Assembly: GCF_003815915.1 (NCBI RefSeq)
Contig: NZ_CP033929.1
Coordinates: 2,170,001 to 2,234,000 of the forward strand
Direction of reading: 5' to 3'
Origin: Chryseobacterium indoltheticum
GTDB lineage: Bacteria; Bacteroidota; Bacteroidia; Flavobacteriales; Weeksellaceae
Length of the DNA: 64,000 bases
The notes under the pieces: model-generated
What the model saw: only the letters and a program-made list of their open reading frames with translations
Database searches by the model: none
What the model was told of the DNA's origin: nothing
Made by a program: the position numbers and the translations under genes
Shown here: in pieces, positions 46,687 through 55,132 of the stretch
Layout of the letters: each line of letters opens with the position of its first letter
How positions within the stretch are numbered: the stretch's first letter is position 1

Positions 46687-46720
46687 ATAAGCTCTCATCA
46701 TTGAGAGCTTATTTTGTTTT
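46687..46720. terminator. Bidirectional terminator between convergent genes
   Basis: AATAAGCTCTCA and TGAGAGCTTATT form a perfect 12-bp stem with a tiny loop, with T-rich flanks on both sides. Confidence 0.85.
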
Positions 46721-46736
46721 ATAAAAGAAAGATGTG

Positions 46737-49147
46737 CTATTTTAAAACATCATTGTAATATAGAAAGTCATTATTTTCGTCAAAGCCAATGATCATAACC
46801 CGGAAATTTTTTGCGTCATCATTATTATACCATTGTACAATAGTTGGTTCTCCGGATTTACTTTCTAAATAAGGATTCCAGTATAAAATACTTCTTTTAT
46901 CTTGCGGGATAGATTTCGCACTTTCTTCGTCGTAGATTCCATTTTTAAAAGGTATTTCTTTGTCGTAGCCGTTTAGTTTAACTTCTTTAAGGTTAGACGG
47001 TAAAGTAGTATCGATCGCGGCAGAGCCAGTAATTCCGCCACGTCTGGTGTATATGGCAATAGCTCCATTTCCTCCTCCGAAGCTTCCCGCAAAATTTCCT
47101 TTAATTACTTTCACCATTGCAATAGTTGATACAGGAATAGTAGAAATCTGGCTTGCATCAATTCTCATTTCGTCTAAAAAAAACTCTACAGCGCCACCAC
47201 GATTAGTAGCGGTGTAAGTGCCGTTTTGCATTTGAATCTGAAGACCGGCAACTCTACCTTGTAGATACTGCAGAATATTCATGGAAGCTTGCGCATTCTG
47301 ATTCTCGTTCACAAAATCAAAAACAGTTTCGTTTCCATTTCTAAAAAGTGGGCTGCTAAGTTCATTATTAAGTTTTTTTGTTAAATCTTTCTTTTGTGCT
47401 TTAATTTTAACTTCTTCAATAAGCGTTTCTTTTTCCCTTAAGTTAGTCTGTGAACTTTTATTTGATACTGCACGTTCTATTTCACGAGGAATTTGATCAG
47501 TCGACTGACGTTTTGTAAGTGTATAATTGGTAGAAGGAAGATTGCCTCGTAAAGGTAAGAATGAAAAATCAGGCTTAAAATAAACCTGTACCGAATTTTT
47601 ATTAGCTTTCTCGTGATTGAGCTGATAGGAAAATGCCATCGAATCTTCAAAAACCAAACCACTTAAGGTGAACATTCCCTCTTTGTCCGTTTTAATCAGA
47701 TTATATTTAATTCCCTGATCCGGCATTTTAAAAATTAAATTAATCTCTTCTTCTGAAGCAGGTTTCCCCAATTTAGTTGCTTTTCCTTTATATGAAAGGT
47801 AGCTTTCAGGCTTATATTTGATAACCGGAAAAGTTCCAGACATAATGGTCTGCCAATTAAATCTAGACCATTTTTCTGAAATCAATAAAGCATCCAGTGC
47901 GTCTGTGTTTCTGTTTTCATCGAAATATTGGGCAGGATAATATATTTTTGAAGTAAGATCTCCCGTAAGCCAAAGTGTGCTTGGTAAACTATTGTCGTCC
48001 TCAGGATTTTCACTTTCATTATCGGTTACACTTACAAGATAGCTTGAGATCGCCGGATTATTTTCTATGTTGAAAGAATTGCTGTCTCGAGGTGTTAAAC
48101 TAAGAGAAGTCCCTTTTAAAGACGGCTGTTTAAGTTTAAGAACTTGAGGTTGTACAAAACTAAGTCGTTGGGCAACAATATTTTCAGATTCATCAAAAAC
48201 CGTAAGATTAAGGATTCCATTCACCAATTGGCTGGTCGGAATTGTATAAACCTTATCTGAAATTTGAGAGACATTGGCTTTGTAAACCATCTGATTATTA
48301 ATAGTTCCTAAAATTTTATATTTAGCATTTGATCAATATTTTTACTTTTAAAGACAAACTTTATAGCATCAGATTCACTTTTAACCTGTAAATTTATTCC
48401 TGAAGCAGCTACATCTGGCAAATTGATAGTTTGCTTGATTCCTTTTTCATCTTCTACTGTAAGCTGATATTTTTTTCCGGCAACAGGTGTAAAACTAAAA
48501 GATCCTGTATTTTGATCAAACCCTTTGAAAGTAACCAGTTTTGTCTGTGGGTTCAGCATTTCTGTGATAAAACCAGTCCAGTTTGTAGGTGTTTCCCCTT
48601 TTGATTGCAGTCTTACCGCAAATTTAGTATTGATGCCATCAATAAAAGTTCCACTTTCCGGGAATACAGCAGCAGACCATGGGGCAGAAGTGTTTTTCAC
48701 CAACTTTTCAGACGATGAAGGATTGTATATCGTAATCGGCAAGATCTCATTAAAGTCATCACTGAAATTCCCCATCCATGTGGTATAAGCTCTAATGTAA
48801 TAAACATCTTCTTTTAAATCTGCGGGTAAACTGATGCTTCCGCTGCCTTTACCATTAATCAGAGGATAGATTTTTTTGCTGATTTGTTTTTTATTTTGAT
48901 CGTACAATTCAACGAAAACATTGGTAGAAATCGTTGAAGGGCTGTATCCGTCAAATACAAAAGAGGTAAACCAAAGATTTTCACCAGCAACATAATTCTT
49001 TTTACTAAGAAGAAGGTGTATTTTTTCCTGTGGATAATTCTCCTCAAATTTTTTAAGTGCTTCTTCTGCTTTGTTCTGAGAAAAATAAAATGGAGCAACA
49101 ATTATTGATAATGCAATCAATGGTTTTTGATAAAAACAGATATTCAT
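46737..49147 (-). pseudogene. TonB-plug/carboxypeptidase-type outer membrane protein, split by a frameshift
   Basis: Two minus-strand frames make one protein. The upstream part (49147 to 48308) starts MNICFYQKPLIALSIIVAP, has a signal peptide ending FYFSQ, and continues with an MG2-like domain (KIHLLLSKKNYVAGENLWF, KEDVYYIRAYTTWMGNF). It stops at IDQMLNIKF. The downstream part (open from just upstream of 48290 to 46737) continues the same beta-domain and ends with a TonB plug (LQYLQGRAGL-like segment, GGAVEFFLDEMRIDASQISTIP, KGNFAGSFGGGNGAIAIYTRRG). It has no signal of its own. Adding one A, or a 7-base unit, in ATAAAATTTTAGG near 48325 restores one frame of about 800 residues. A sequencing error is possible. 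Confidence 0.75.
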
Positions 49148-49227
49148 TGTATAGATTCTTGTTTTAATATATTTCAAAAATACATTTTTTTTAGAGGAAA
49201 AGTGATAAATAGTGCTGTTATTCAAAT

Positions 49228-49301
49228 AAAAATGCCCCGCAGATAGGCGAGGCGCTAAATGTTTTCACAACGGAATAATCCTTATTGTGAATTGCTTTCG
49301 G
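49228..49301 (-). ncRNA. tracrRNA of the type II-C CRISPR system
   Basis: The minus-strand transcript begins near 49301 with the anti-repeat GAAAGCAATTCACAA (49285-49299). This is a 15-base perfect complement to GTTGTGAATTGCTTTC at the start of the crRNA-sense repeat. It continues with AATAAGGATTATTCCGTTGT, then GAAAACATTTAG, and ends in a GCCTCGC/GCGGGGC hairpin (49234-49253) followed by TTTTT. The AATAAGG nexus-like segment and terminal hairpin are the type II-C tracrRNA plan. It is divergent from cas9. Its direction fixes the array transcription to the minus strand. Confidence 0.88.
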
Positions 49302-49304
49302 ATA

Positions 49305-49312
49305 CAAATCTA
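49305..49312 (-). promoter_or_regulatory. Promoter -7 box of the tracrRNA
   Basis: TAGATTTG on the minus strand matches TAnnTTTG exactly. Transcription would start at about 49299-49302, right at the anti-repeat. A CTG lies 17 bases upstream as a weak -33 element. Confidence 0.65.
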
Positions 49313-49403
49313 AAAATAATATTTTTAATCAGTTTACGGTTTTCCACATTTACATGAATTATTTTCTTACTACTTTTAAGAAACTCAATTATACTAAATA
49401 GTG

Positions 49404-52400
49404 ATGGCAAAAAATATACTTGGATTAGACTTGGGAACCAACTCAATTGGTTGGGCGTTAATCAATGAAGACTTTGAAAACAAACAAGGCGAAATTCTTG
49501 GAATGGGAAGCAGAATAATCCCTATGTCTCAAGATGTTTTGGGCGATTTCGGAAAAGGGAATTCCGTTTCTCAAACTGCTGCAAGAACAGGTTATCGAGG
49601 CGTGAGAAGATTACGTGAAAAATTCTTGTTACGAAGAGAAAGACTCCACAGAGTTTTGAATATCATTAATTATTTACCAGAACATTATGCTTCTCAAATT
49701 GATTTTGAAAAAAGATTTGGGAAATTTAAAGAAGAAACAGAGCCAAAATTAGCTTATAATAAAGAGGGTTTTGTTTTCAAAAATTCTTTTGAAGAAATGC
49801 TTGCTGATTTTAAAAACTATCAACCTCAACTTTTAGAAAATAATAAAAAAATCCCTTACGATTGGACGATTTATTATCTCCGCAAAAAAGCGATTTCTCA
49901 AAAAATAGAAAAAGCAGAACTGGCTTGGATTCTTTTGAATTTTAATCAGAAACGTGGTTATTATCAGTTGCGTGGTGAGGAAGAAAAAGAGAATCCCAAT
50001 AAGTTGGTAGAATTTTATTCTTTGAAAATTGTAGATGTTTTAGCGGATGAACCGCAAAAGGGAAAATCTGATATCTGGTATTCTTTAGTTTTAGAAAACG
50101 GCTGGGTTTATAGACGTGCGAGTAAAACGCCTTTATTTGATTGGAAAGATAAAACTAGAGACTTTATTGTTACTACTGACATGAATGATGATGGAAGTAT
50201 TAAAACAGATAAAGATGGAAATGAAAAAAGAAGTTTCAGAGCTCCTGCGGAAACAGATTGGACTTTAGTTAAAAAGAAAACTGAACAGGAAATTGATAAA
50301 TCTCACAAAACCGTCGGTGTCTATATTTATGAAGCGCTTCTTCAAAATCCAAAGCAAAAAATTAAAGGAAAATTGGTTCGTACGATTGAGCGAAAATTTT
50401 ATAAAGATGAACTTAAACAGATTTTAGAAAAGCAGAAAGAATTTCATCAAGAATTAAAAAATGATGATTTATACAACGACTGCGTTCGTGAATTGTACCG
50501 AAATAATGAAGCGCACCAATTGACTTTAAGTAAAAAAGAATTCGTACATCTTTTGATGGAGGATATAATTTTTTATCAAAGACCTTTAAGAAGTCAGAAA
50601 TCATCCATTTCAAACTGTAGTTTAGAATCTCGAAAATACAAAGATGAAAATGGAGTAGAGTATATTCAATTTTTAAAAGCCATTCCGAAATCGAATCCAT
50701 ATTATCAGGAATTTCGCATCTGGCAATGGATTTTTAATCTTAATATTTACAAAAAAGATGATGATTCTAACGTTACGAAAGAATTTTTAAATACAACCGA
50801 AAACTTCGAAAATCTGTTTGAATTTCTAAATAACAGAAAAGAAGTTGACCAAAAAGCATTGTTGAAACATTTTAAATTAAATGAAAAAACGTATCGCTGG
50901 AATTTTGTAGAAGATAAAAAATATCCTTGCAACGAAACCAAAACAATGATTTCGTCACGTTTGGATAAAGTTGAAAATATTTCTGATGATTTCTTCACAA
51001 GAGAGACTGAGCAGAAGATTTGGCATATTATCTATTCTGTAAACGATAAAATGGAATATGAAAAAGCTTTAAAATCTTTTGCCAGAAAAAATAATTTAGA
51101 TGAAAATTCTTTCTTTGAAGCGTTTAAAAAATTCCCGCCATTCAAAAGTGAATACGGCTCTTTTTCCGAAAAAGCGATTAAGAAGTTATTGCCTTTGATG
51201 CGATTGGGGAAATATTGGAATTATGCCGATATTGACAAATATTCGAAAGACAGGATTCAGAAAATCATCAATGGAGAATTTGATGAAAATATCAAAGATA
51301 AAGTCCGAGAAAAGGCAGTTCATCTTACGTCTGAAAATGATTTCCAAGGTCTGCAATTGTGGTTGGCTCAATATGTAGTTTACGGAAGGCATTCAGAAGC
51401 TTCAATAATTGGGAAATGGAACTCTACAGATGATTTGGAAGAGTTTTTAAAAGAATTTAAACAACATTCCCTTCGAAATCCAATTGTAGAACAGGTGATT
51501 ACGGAAACGCTTCGTGTTGTAAAAGATATTTGGATAAAATATGGAAATGGAGCAAAAGATTTCTTCAATGAAATTCATATTGAACTTGGGCGAGAAATGA
51601 AACTTCCTGCCGACGAAAGAGAGCAACTGACAAGGCAAATTTCTGAAAACGAAAATACCAATCTTCGTATCAAAGCGTTATTGGCTGAAATGATGACTGA
51701 TAATTCGGTTGAAAATGTTCGTCCATATTCTCCAATGCAACAGGAAATTTTAAAAATCTATGAAGATGGAATTTTAAAATCCGACATCGAAATTGAAGAT
51801 GATATTCTAAAGATTAGCAAAACAGCACAACCTTCTTCATCAGATTTAAAAAGATACAAACTTTGGCTCGAACAGAGATATAAATCGCCTTATACTGGAC
51901 AGATTATTCCATTAAATAAATTATTTACCCCAGAATATGAAATTGAACACATTATTCCGCAAAGCCGATATTTTGATGACAGTTTTAGCAATAAAATTAT
52001 TTGCGAATCGGCGGTGAATAAATTGAAAGATAATTATATTGGACTGGGTTTTATTAAGCAATTTGGAGGGACTATTATTGAGCTTGGTTTAGGGAAAAAT
52101 GTAAAAGTTTTTGAAGTTGATGAATATGAAGATTTTGTTAAAAAACACTACGTCAATAACCGAGGCAAAAGAAGTAAACTTCTTTTGGAAGAGATTCCAG
52201 AGAAAATGATTGAGCGACAACTGAACGATACACGTCATATCAGCAAATATATTTCAGGTGTTCTTTCCAACATTGTTCGTGTAGAAGATGGAAGCGATGA
52301 AGGTGTAAATTCTAAAAATATTGTTCCCGGAAATGGAAAAATAACCACACAACTCAAGCAAGATTGGGGATTAAATGATGTTTGGAATGATTTGATTCTT

Positions 52401-53693
52401 CCACGTTTTGAAAGGATGAATCAACTTACCAATTCAACAGATTTTACCGCCTGGAACGAAAATCATCAAAAGTATTTGCCAACTGTTCCGATTGAATTTT
52501 CAAAAGGATTTTCAAAGAAAAGAATAGACCATCGCCATCACGCTTTAGATGCTTTGGTCATTGCTTGTGCAACGAAAGACCACGTGAATTTATTGAATAA
52601 TCAATCGGCAAAATCGGATACTAAACGTTACGACTTGAAAAAGAAACTGATGAAGTTTGAGAAAGCGGTTTACAAGCGTCCACAAACTGGCGAAAGAATA
52701 GAAAGAGATGTTCCGAAGCAATTTTTAAAACCTTGGGAAAGCTTTACAATTGATGCTAAAAATAATTTAGATAAGATCATAGTTAGTTTTAAGCAAAACT
52801 TAAGAGTCATTAATAAAGCTACCAATTATTATGAAAAATATGTAGAGAAAGATGGCGTCAAAACTAAAGAAAAAATACAACAGACCGGAACAAACTGGGC
52901 GATAAGAAAGCCAATGCATAAAGAAACTGTTTCCGGAAAGGTCGATTTACCTTGGGTGAAAGTTCCGAAAGGAAAAATATTAACAGCAACGAGAAAAAAT
53001 CTTGATACGTCTTTTGATTTAAAATCGATTAATTCAATCACAGATACCGGAATTCAAAAAATTCTTAGAAATTATTTGGAATTTAAAGGCAGTGCTGAAG
53101 CTGCATTTTCGCCTGAAGGAATTGAAGATATGAATAAAAATATTGAGAAATATAATGATGGAAAACTTCATCAACCTATCAATAAAGTGAGAGTTTTTGA
53201 ATTAGGAAGTAAATTTCAAGTTGGGCAAACTGGCAATAAAAAAGATAAATACGTGGAAGCTGCCAAAGGAACAAATTTGTTTTTTGCAGTTTATGAAGAT
53301 AAAAATGGAAAAAGAATTTATGAAACAATTCCTTTGAATATTGTTATTGAAAGACAAAAACAAGGATTGTCTGTTGTCGACTTAAAAGGAGTAAATGATT
53401 TCTATCTGTGTCCAAATGATTTAGTTTATATTCCTTCGGAAGACGAGCTTGAAAACGTAAATAACATTGATTTTAAAAATTTCACAAAAGAAAAAAATGA
53501 AAGAATTTATAAAGTTGTAAGTTTTTCGGGTAGTCAAATATTTTTTGTGAGGCAAGATGTTTCTACATCAGTTGTTAATAAAGCAGAGTTTTCAACTTTA
53601 AACAAAATGGAACGTGCAATTGATGGTTCTATGGTTAAAGAGCATTGTTTAAAACTAAATGTTGACCGTTTAGGAAATATTTCAAAAACATAA
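49404..53693 (+). CDS. cas9: CRISPR-associated endonuclease Cas9, type II-C
   Basis: A 1429-residue RNA-guided nuclease that cuts target DNA with tracrRNA and crRNA. RuvC-I is at the N-terminus, NILGLDLGTNSIGWAL with Asp 9. The Arg-rich bridge helix (about 55-85) includes TGYRGVRRLREKFLLRRERL. RuvC-II IHIELGRE has Glu 727, the HNH domain has EIEHIIPQSRYFDDSFSNK with His 849, and RuvC-III RIDHRHHALDALVIA has His 1046 and Asp 1049. All catalytic residues are intact. ATG 49404 is preferred over the GTG at 49401. Length fits the large Bacteroidota II-C group. cas1 starts five bases past the stop. A TACTTTTA box at about 49371 is a possible promoter. Confidence 0.97.
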   Translation: MAKNILGLDLGTNSIGWALINEDFENKQGEILGMGSRIIPMSQDVLGDFGKGNSVSQTAARTGYRGVRRLREKFLLRRERLHRVLNIINYLPEHYASQIDFEKRFGKFKEETEPKLAYNKEGFVFKNSFEEMLADFKNYQPQLLENNKKIPYDWTIYYLRKKAISQKIEKAELAWILLNFNQKRGYYQLRGEEEKENPNKLVEFYSLKIVDVLADEPQKGKSDIWYSLVLENGWVYRRASKTPLFDWKDKTRDFIVTTDMNDDGSIKTDKDGNEKRSFRAPAETDWTLVKKKTEQEIDKSHKTVGVYIYEALLQNPKQKIKGKLVRTIERKFYKDELKQILEKQKEFHQELKNDDLYNDCVRELYRNNEAHQLTLSKKEFVHLLMEDIIFYQRPLRSQKSSISNCSLESRKYKDENGVEYIQFLKAIPKSNPYYQEFRIWQWIFNLNIYKKDDDSNVTKEFLNTTENFENLFEFLNNRKEVDQKALLKHFKLNEKTYRWNFVEDKKYPCNETKTMISSRLDKVENISDDFFTRETEQKIWHIIYSVNDKMEYEKALKSFARKNNLDENSFFEAFKKFPPFKSEYGSFSEKAIKKLLPLMRLGKYWNYADIDKYSKDRIQKIINGEFDENIKDKVREKAVHLTSENDFQGLQLWLAQYVVYGRHSEASIIGKWNSTDDLEEFLKEFKQHSLRNPIVEQVITETLRVVKDIWIKYGNGAKDFFNEIHIELGREMKLPADEREQLTRQISENENTNLRIKALLAEMMTDNSVENVRPYSPMQQEILKIYEDGILKSDIEIEDDILKISKTAQPSSSDLKRYKLWLEQRYKSPYTGQIIPLNKLFTPEYEIEHIIPQSRYFDDSFSNKIICESAVNKLKDNYIGLGFIKQFGGTIIELGLGKNVKVFEVDEYEDFVKKHYVNNRGKRSKLLLEEIPEKMIERQLNDTRHISKYISGVLSNIVRVEDGSDEGVNSKNIVPGNGKITTQLKQDWGLNDVWNDLILPRFERMNQLTNSTDFTAWNENHQKYLPTVPIEFSKGFSKKRIDHRHHALDALVIACATKDHVNLLNNQSAKSDTKRYDLKKKLMKFEKAVYKRPQTGERIERDVPKQFLKPWESFTIDAKNNLDKIIVSFKQNLRVINKATNYYEKYVEKDGVKTKEKIQQTGTNWAIRKPMHKETVSGKVDLPWVKVPKGKILTATRKNLDTSFDLKSINSITDTGIQKILRNYLEFKGSAEAAFSPEGIEDMNKNIEKYNDGKLHQPINKVRVFELGSKFQVGQTGNKKDKYVEAAKGTNLFFAVYEDKNGKRIYETIPLNIVIERQKQGLSVVDLKGVNDFYLCPNDLVYIPSEDELENVNNIDFKNFTKEKNERIYKVVSFSGSQIFFVRQDVSTSVVNKAEFSTLNKMERAIDGSMVKEHCLKLNVDRLGNISKT

Positions 53694-53697
53694 ATCT

Positions 53698-54591
53698 ATG
53701 ATAACCCGTTCCATCTACATCGGCAATCCCACCTATCTGAAACTCAAAGACAATCAGATGAAAATCCTTTGTCCGGAAACTAAAATCGAAAAGGGGAGTG
53801 TGCCGGTGGAAGATTTGGGATTATTGATGTTAGACCATTTCCAGATTACGATTTCCCATCAACTGATTCAGAAAATGATGGGAAATAATGTTGTAGTAGT
53901 AAGTTGCGATTCCCATCATTTGCCACACGGAATTATGCTTCCATTGTATGGACATTCAGAACATTCGGATAGGGTAAAAGACCAATTAGAAGCGAGTGAA
54001 CCGCTCAAAAAGCAACTCTGGAAACAAACTATCGAATGTAAAATTGAGAACCAAAAAGAAGTTCTCCGGCGATTAGGAAACTATTACGAACCGATGATTG
54101 AGTATCAAAACAATGTTAAAAGCGGTGATATTACCAATATGGAAGGCATCGCCGCACAACATTACTGGAAATATCTCATCAGTTTGGATTTCCTGAGACA
54201 GCGTTTTGGAGATTCACCCAATCAGTTTTTCAATTTCGGGTATGCCGTTCTAAGAAGTATTGTCGCAAGAGCAATAGTTGAAACAGGATTGCTTCCGGTT
54301 CTCGGAATTTTCCATAAAAATAAATACAATCCTTATTGTCTTGCTGATGATTTGATGGAGCCTTACCGCCCATTTGTAGATTTGCTAGTCATGCAATGGC
54401 TTGAAATACATCCCGAAACCGAAGAATTAACCAAAGAGTTCAAAGCCCATATCCTCCAAATTGCCACAAAAGATGTTCGGATAGATGATAAAACAAGACC
54501 TTTATTAATTTCTGTAAAAACAACTGCAACCTCGCTTTATAAATGCTACACCGGCGAAAAAAGAATGATTTCCTATCCAGAATTACAGTAA
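53698..54591 (+). CDS. cas1: CRISPR-associated integrase Cas1
   Basis: A 297-residue Cas1 that, with Cas2, inserts new spacers. The N-terminal beta domain (TRSIYIGNPTYLKLKDNQMKI, HHLPHGIMLPLYGHSEHSDRV) is followed by the catalytic helical domain. Glu is in NMEGIAAQHYWKYL (about residue 150), His in GIFHKNKYNPYCLADDLMEPYRP (about 202), and the acidic residue in the same segment. It begins five bases after the cas9 stop, so it is in the same transcript. The type II cas9-cas1-cas2 order without csn2 or cas4 identifies subtype II-C. Confidence 0.96.
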   Translation: MITRSIYIGNPTYLKLKDNQMKILCPETKIEKGSVPVEDLGLLMLDHFQITISHQLIQKMMGNNVVVVSCDSHHLPHGIMLPLYGHSEHSDRVKDQLEASEPLKKQLWKQTIECKIENQKEVLRRLGNYYEPMIEYQNNVKSGDITNMEGIAAQHYWKYLISLDFLRQRFGDSPNQFFNFGYAVLRSIVARAIVETGLLPVLGIFHKNKYNPYCLADDLMEPYRPFVDLLVMQWLEIHPETEELTKEFKAHILQIATKDVRIDDKTRPLLISVKTTATSLYKCYTGEKRMISYPELQ

Positions 54592-54600
54592 TTTTTTTAT

Positions 54601-54706
54601 GGGCAGCTTTTCCGCCTTCCGCTCCCAATCTTTTTTGCAGACAATTTCACATTAAATAGTACTTGAGAGCATGCAAAAAAGGATTTCCGCTCAAGTCGGG
54701 CTGCAA
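54601..54706. repeat. Dispersed imperfect palindrome, family A, copy 2 (between cas1 and cas2)
   Basis: It begins GGGCAGCTTTTCCGCCTTCC and ends CTCAAGTCGGGCTGC, with arms ATCTTTTTTGCA and TGCAAAAAAGGAT. The same head, poly-T arm and tail occur at 10078-10164. It occupies most of the 145-base gap between cas1 and cas2 and does not disrupt either gene. Confidence 0.7.
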
Positions 54707-54733
54707 CCATTATACCGCAAAACAAAACCATGA

Positions 54734-55075
<342 letters not shown>

Positions 55076-55086
55076 ATTTCAAATCC

Positions 55087-55122
55087 TAAAAAACAACAAA
55101 ACCCACTGAATAACAATGGGTT
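55087..55122 (-). terminator. Terminator of the antisense CRISPR transcript
   Basis: On the minus strand AACCCATTG pairs with CAGTGGGTT around TTATT and is followed by TTGTTGTTTTTT. It lies just beyond the array on the side where minus-strand crRNA transcription exits. The T tract is much stronger on the minus strand than on the plus strand. Confidence 0.65.
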
Positions 55123-55132
55123 AAATTTTGAG

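Noticed and set aside
46737..48290. Treating the downstream half of the TonB-plug protein as an independent gene
   Set aside because: It lacks a signal peptide and begins in the middle of a beta-domain that continues from the upstream frame.
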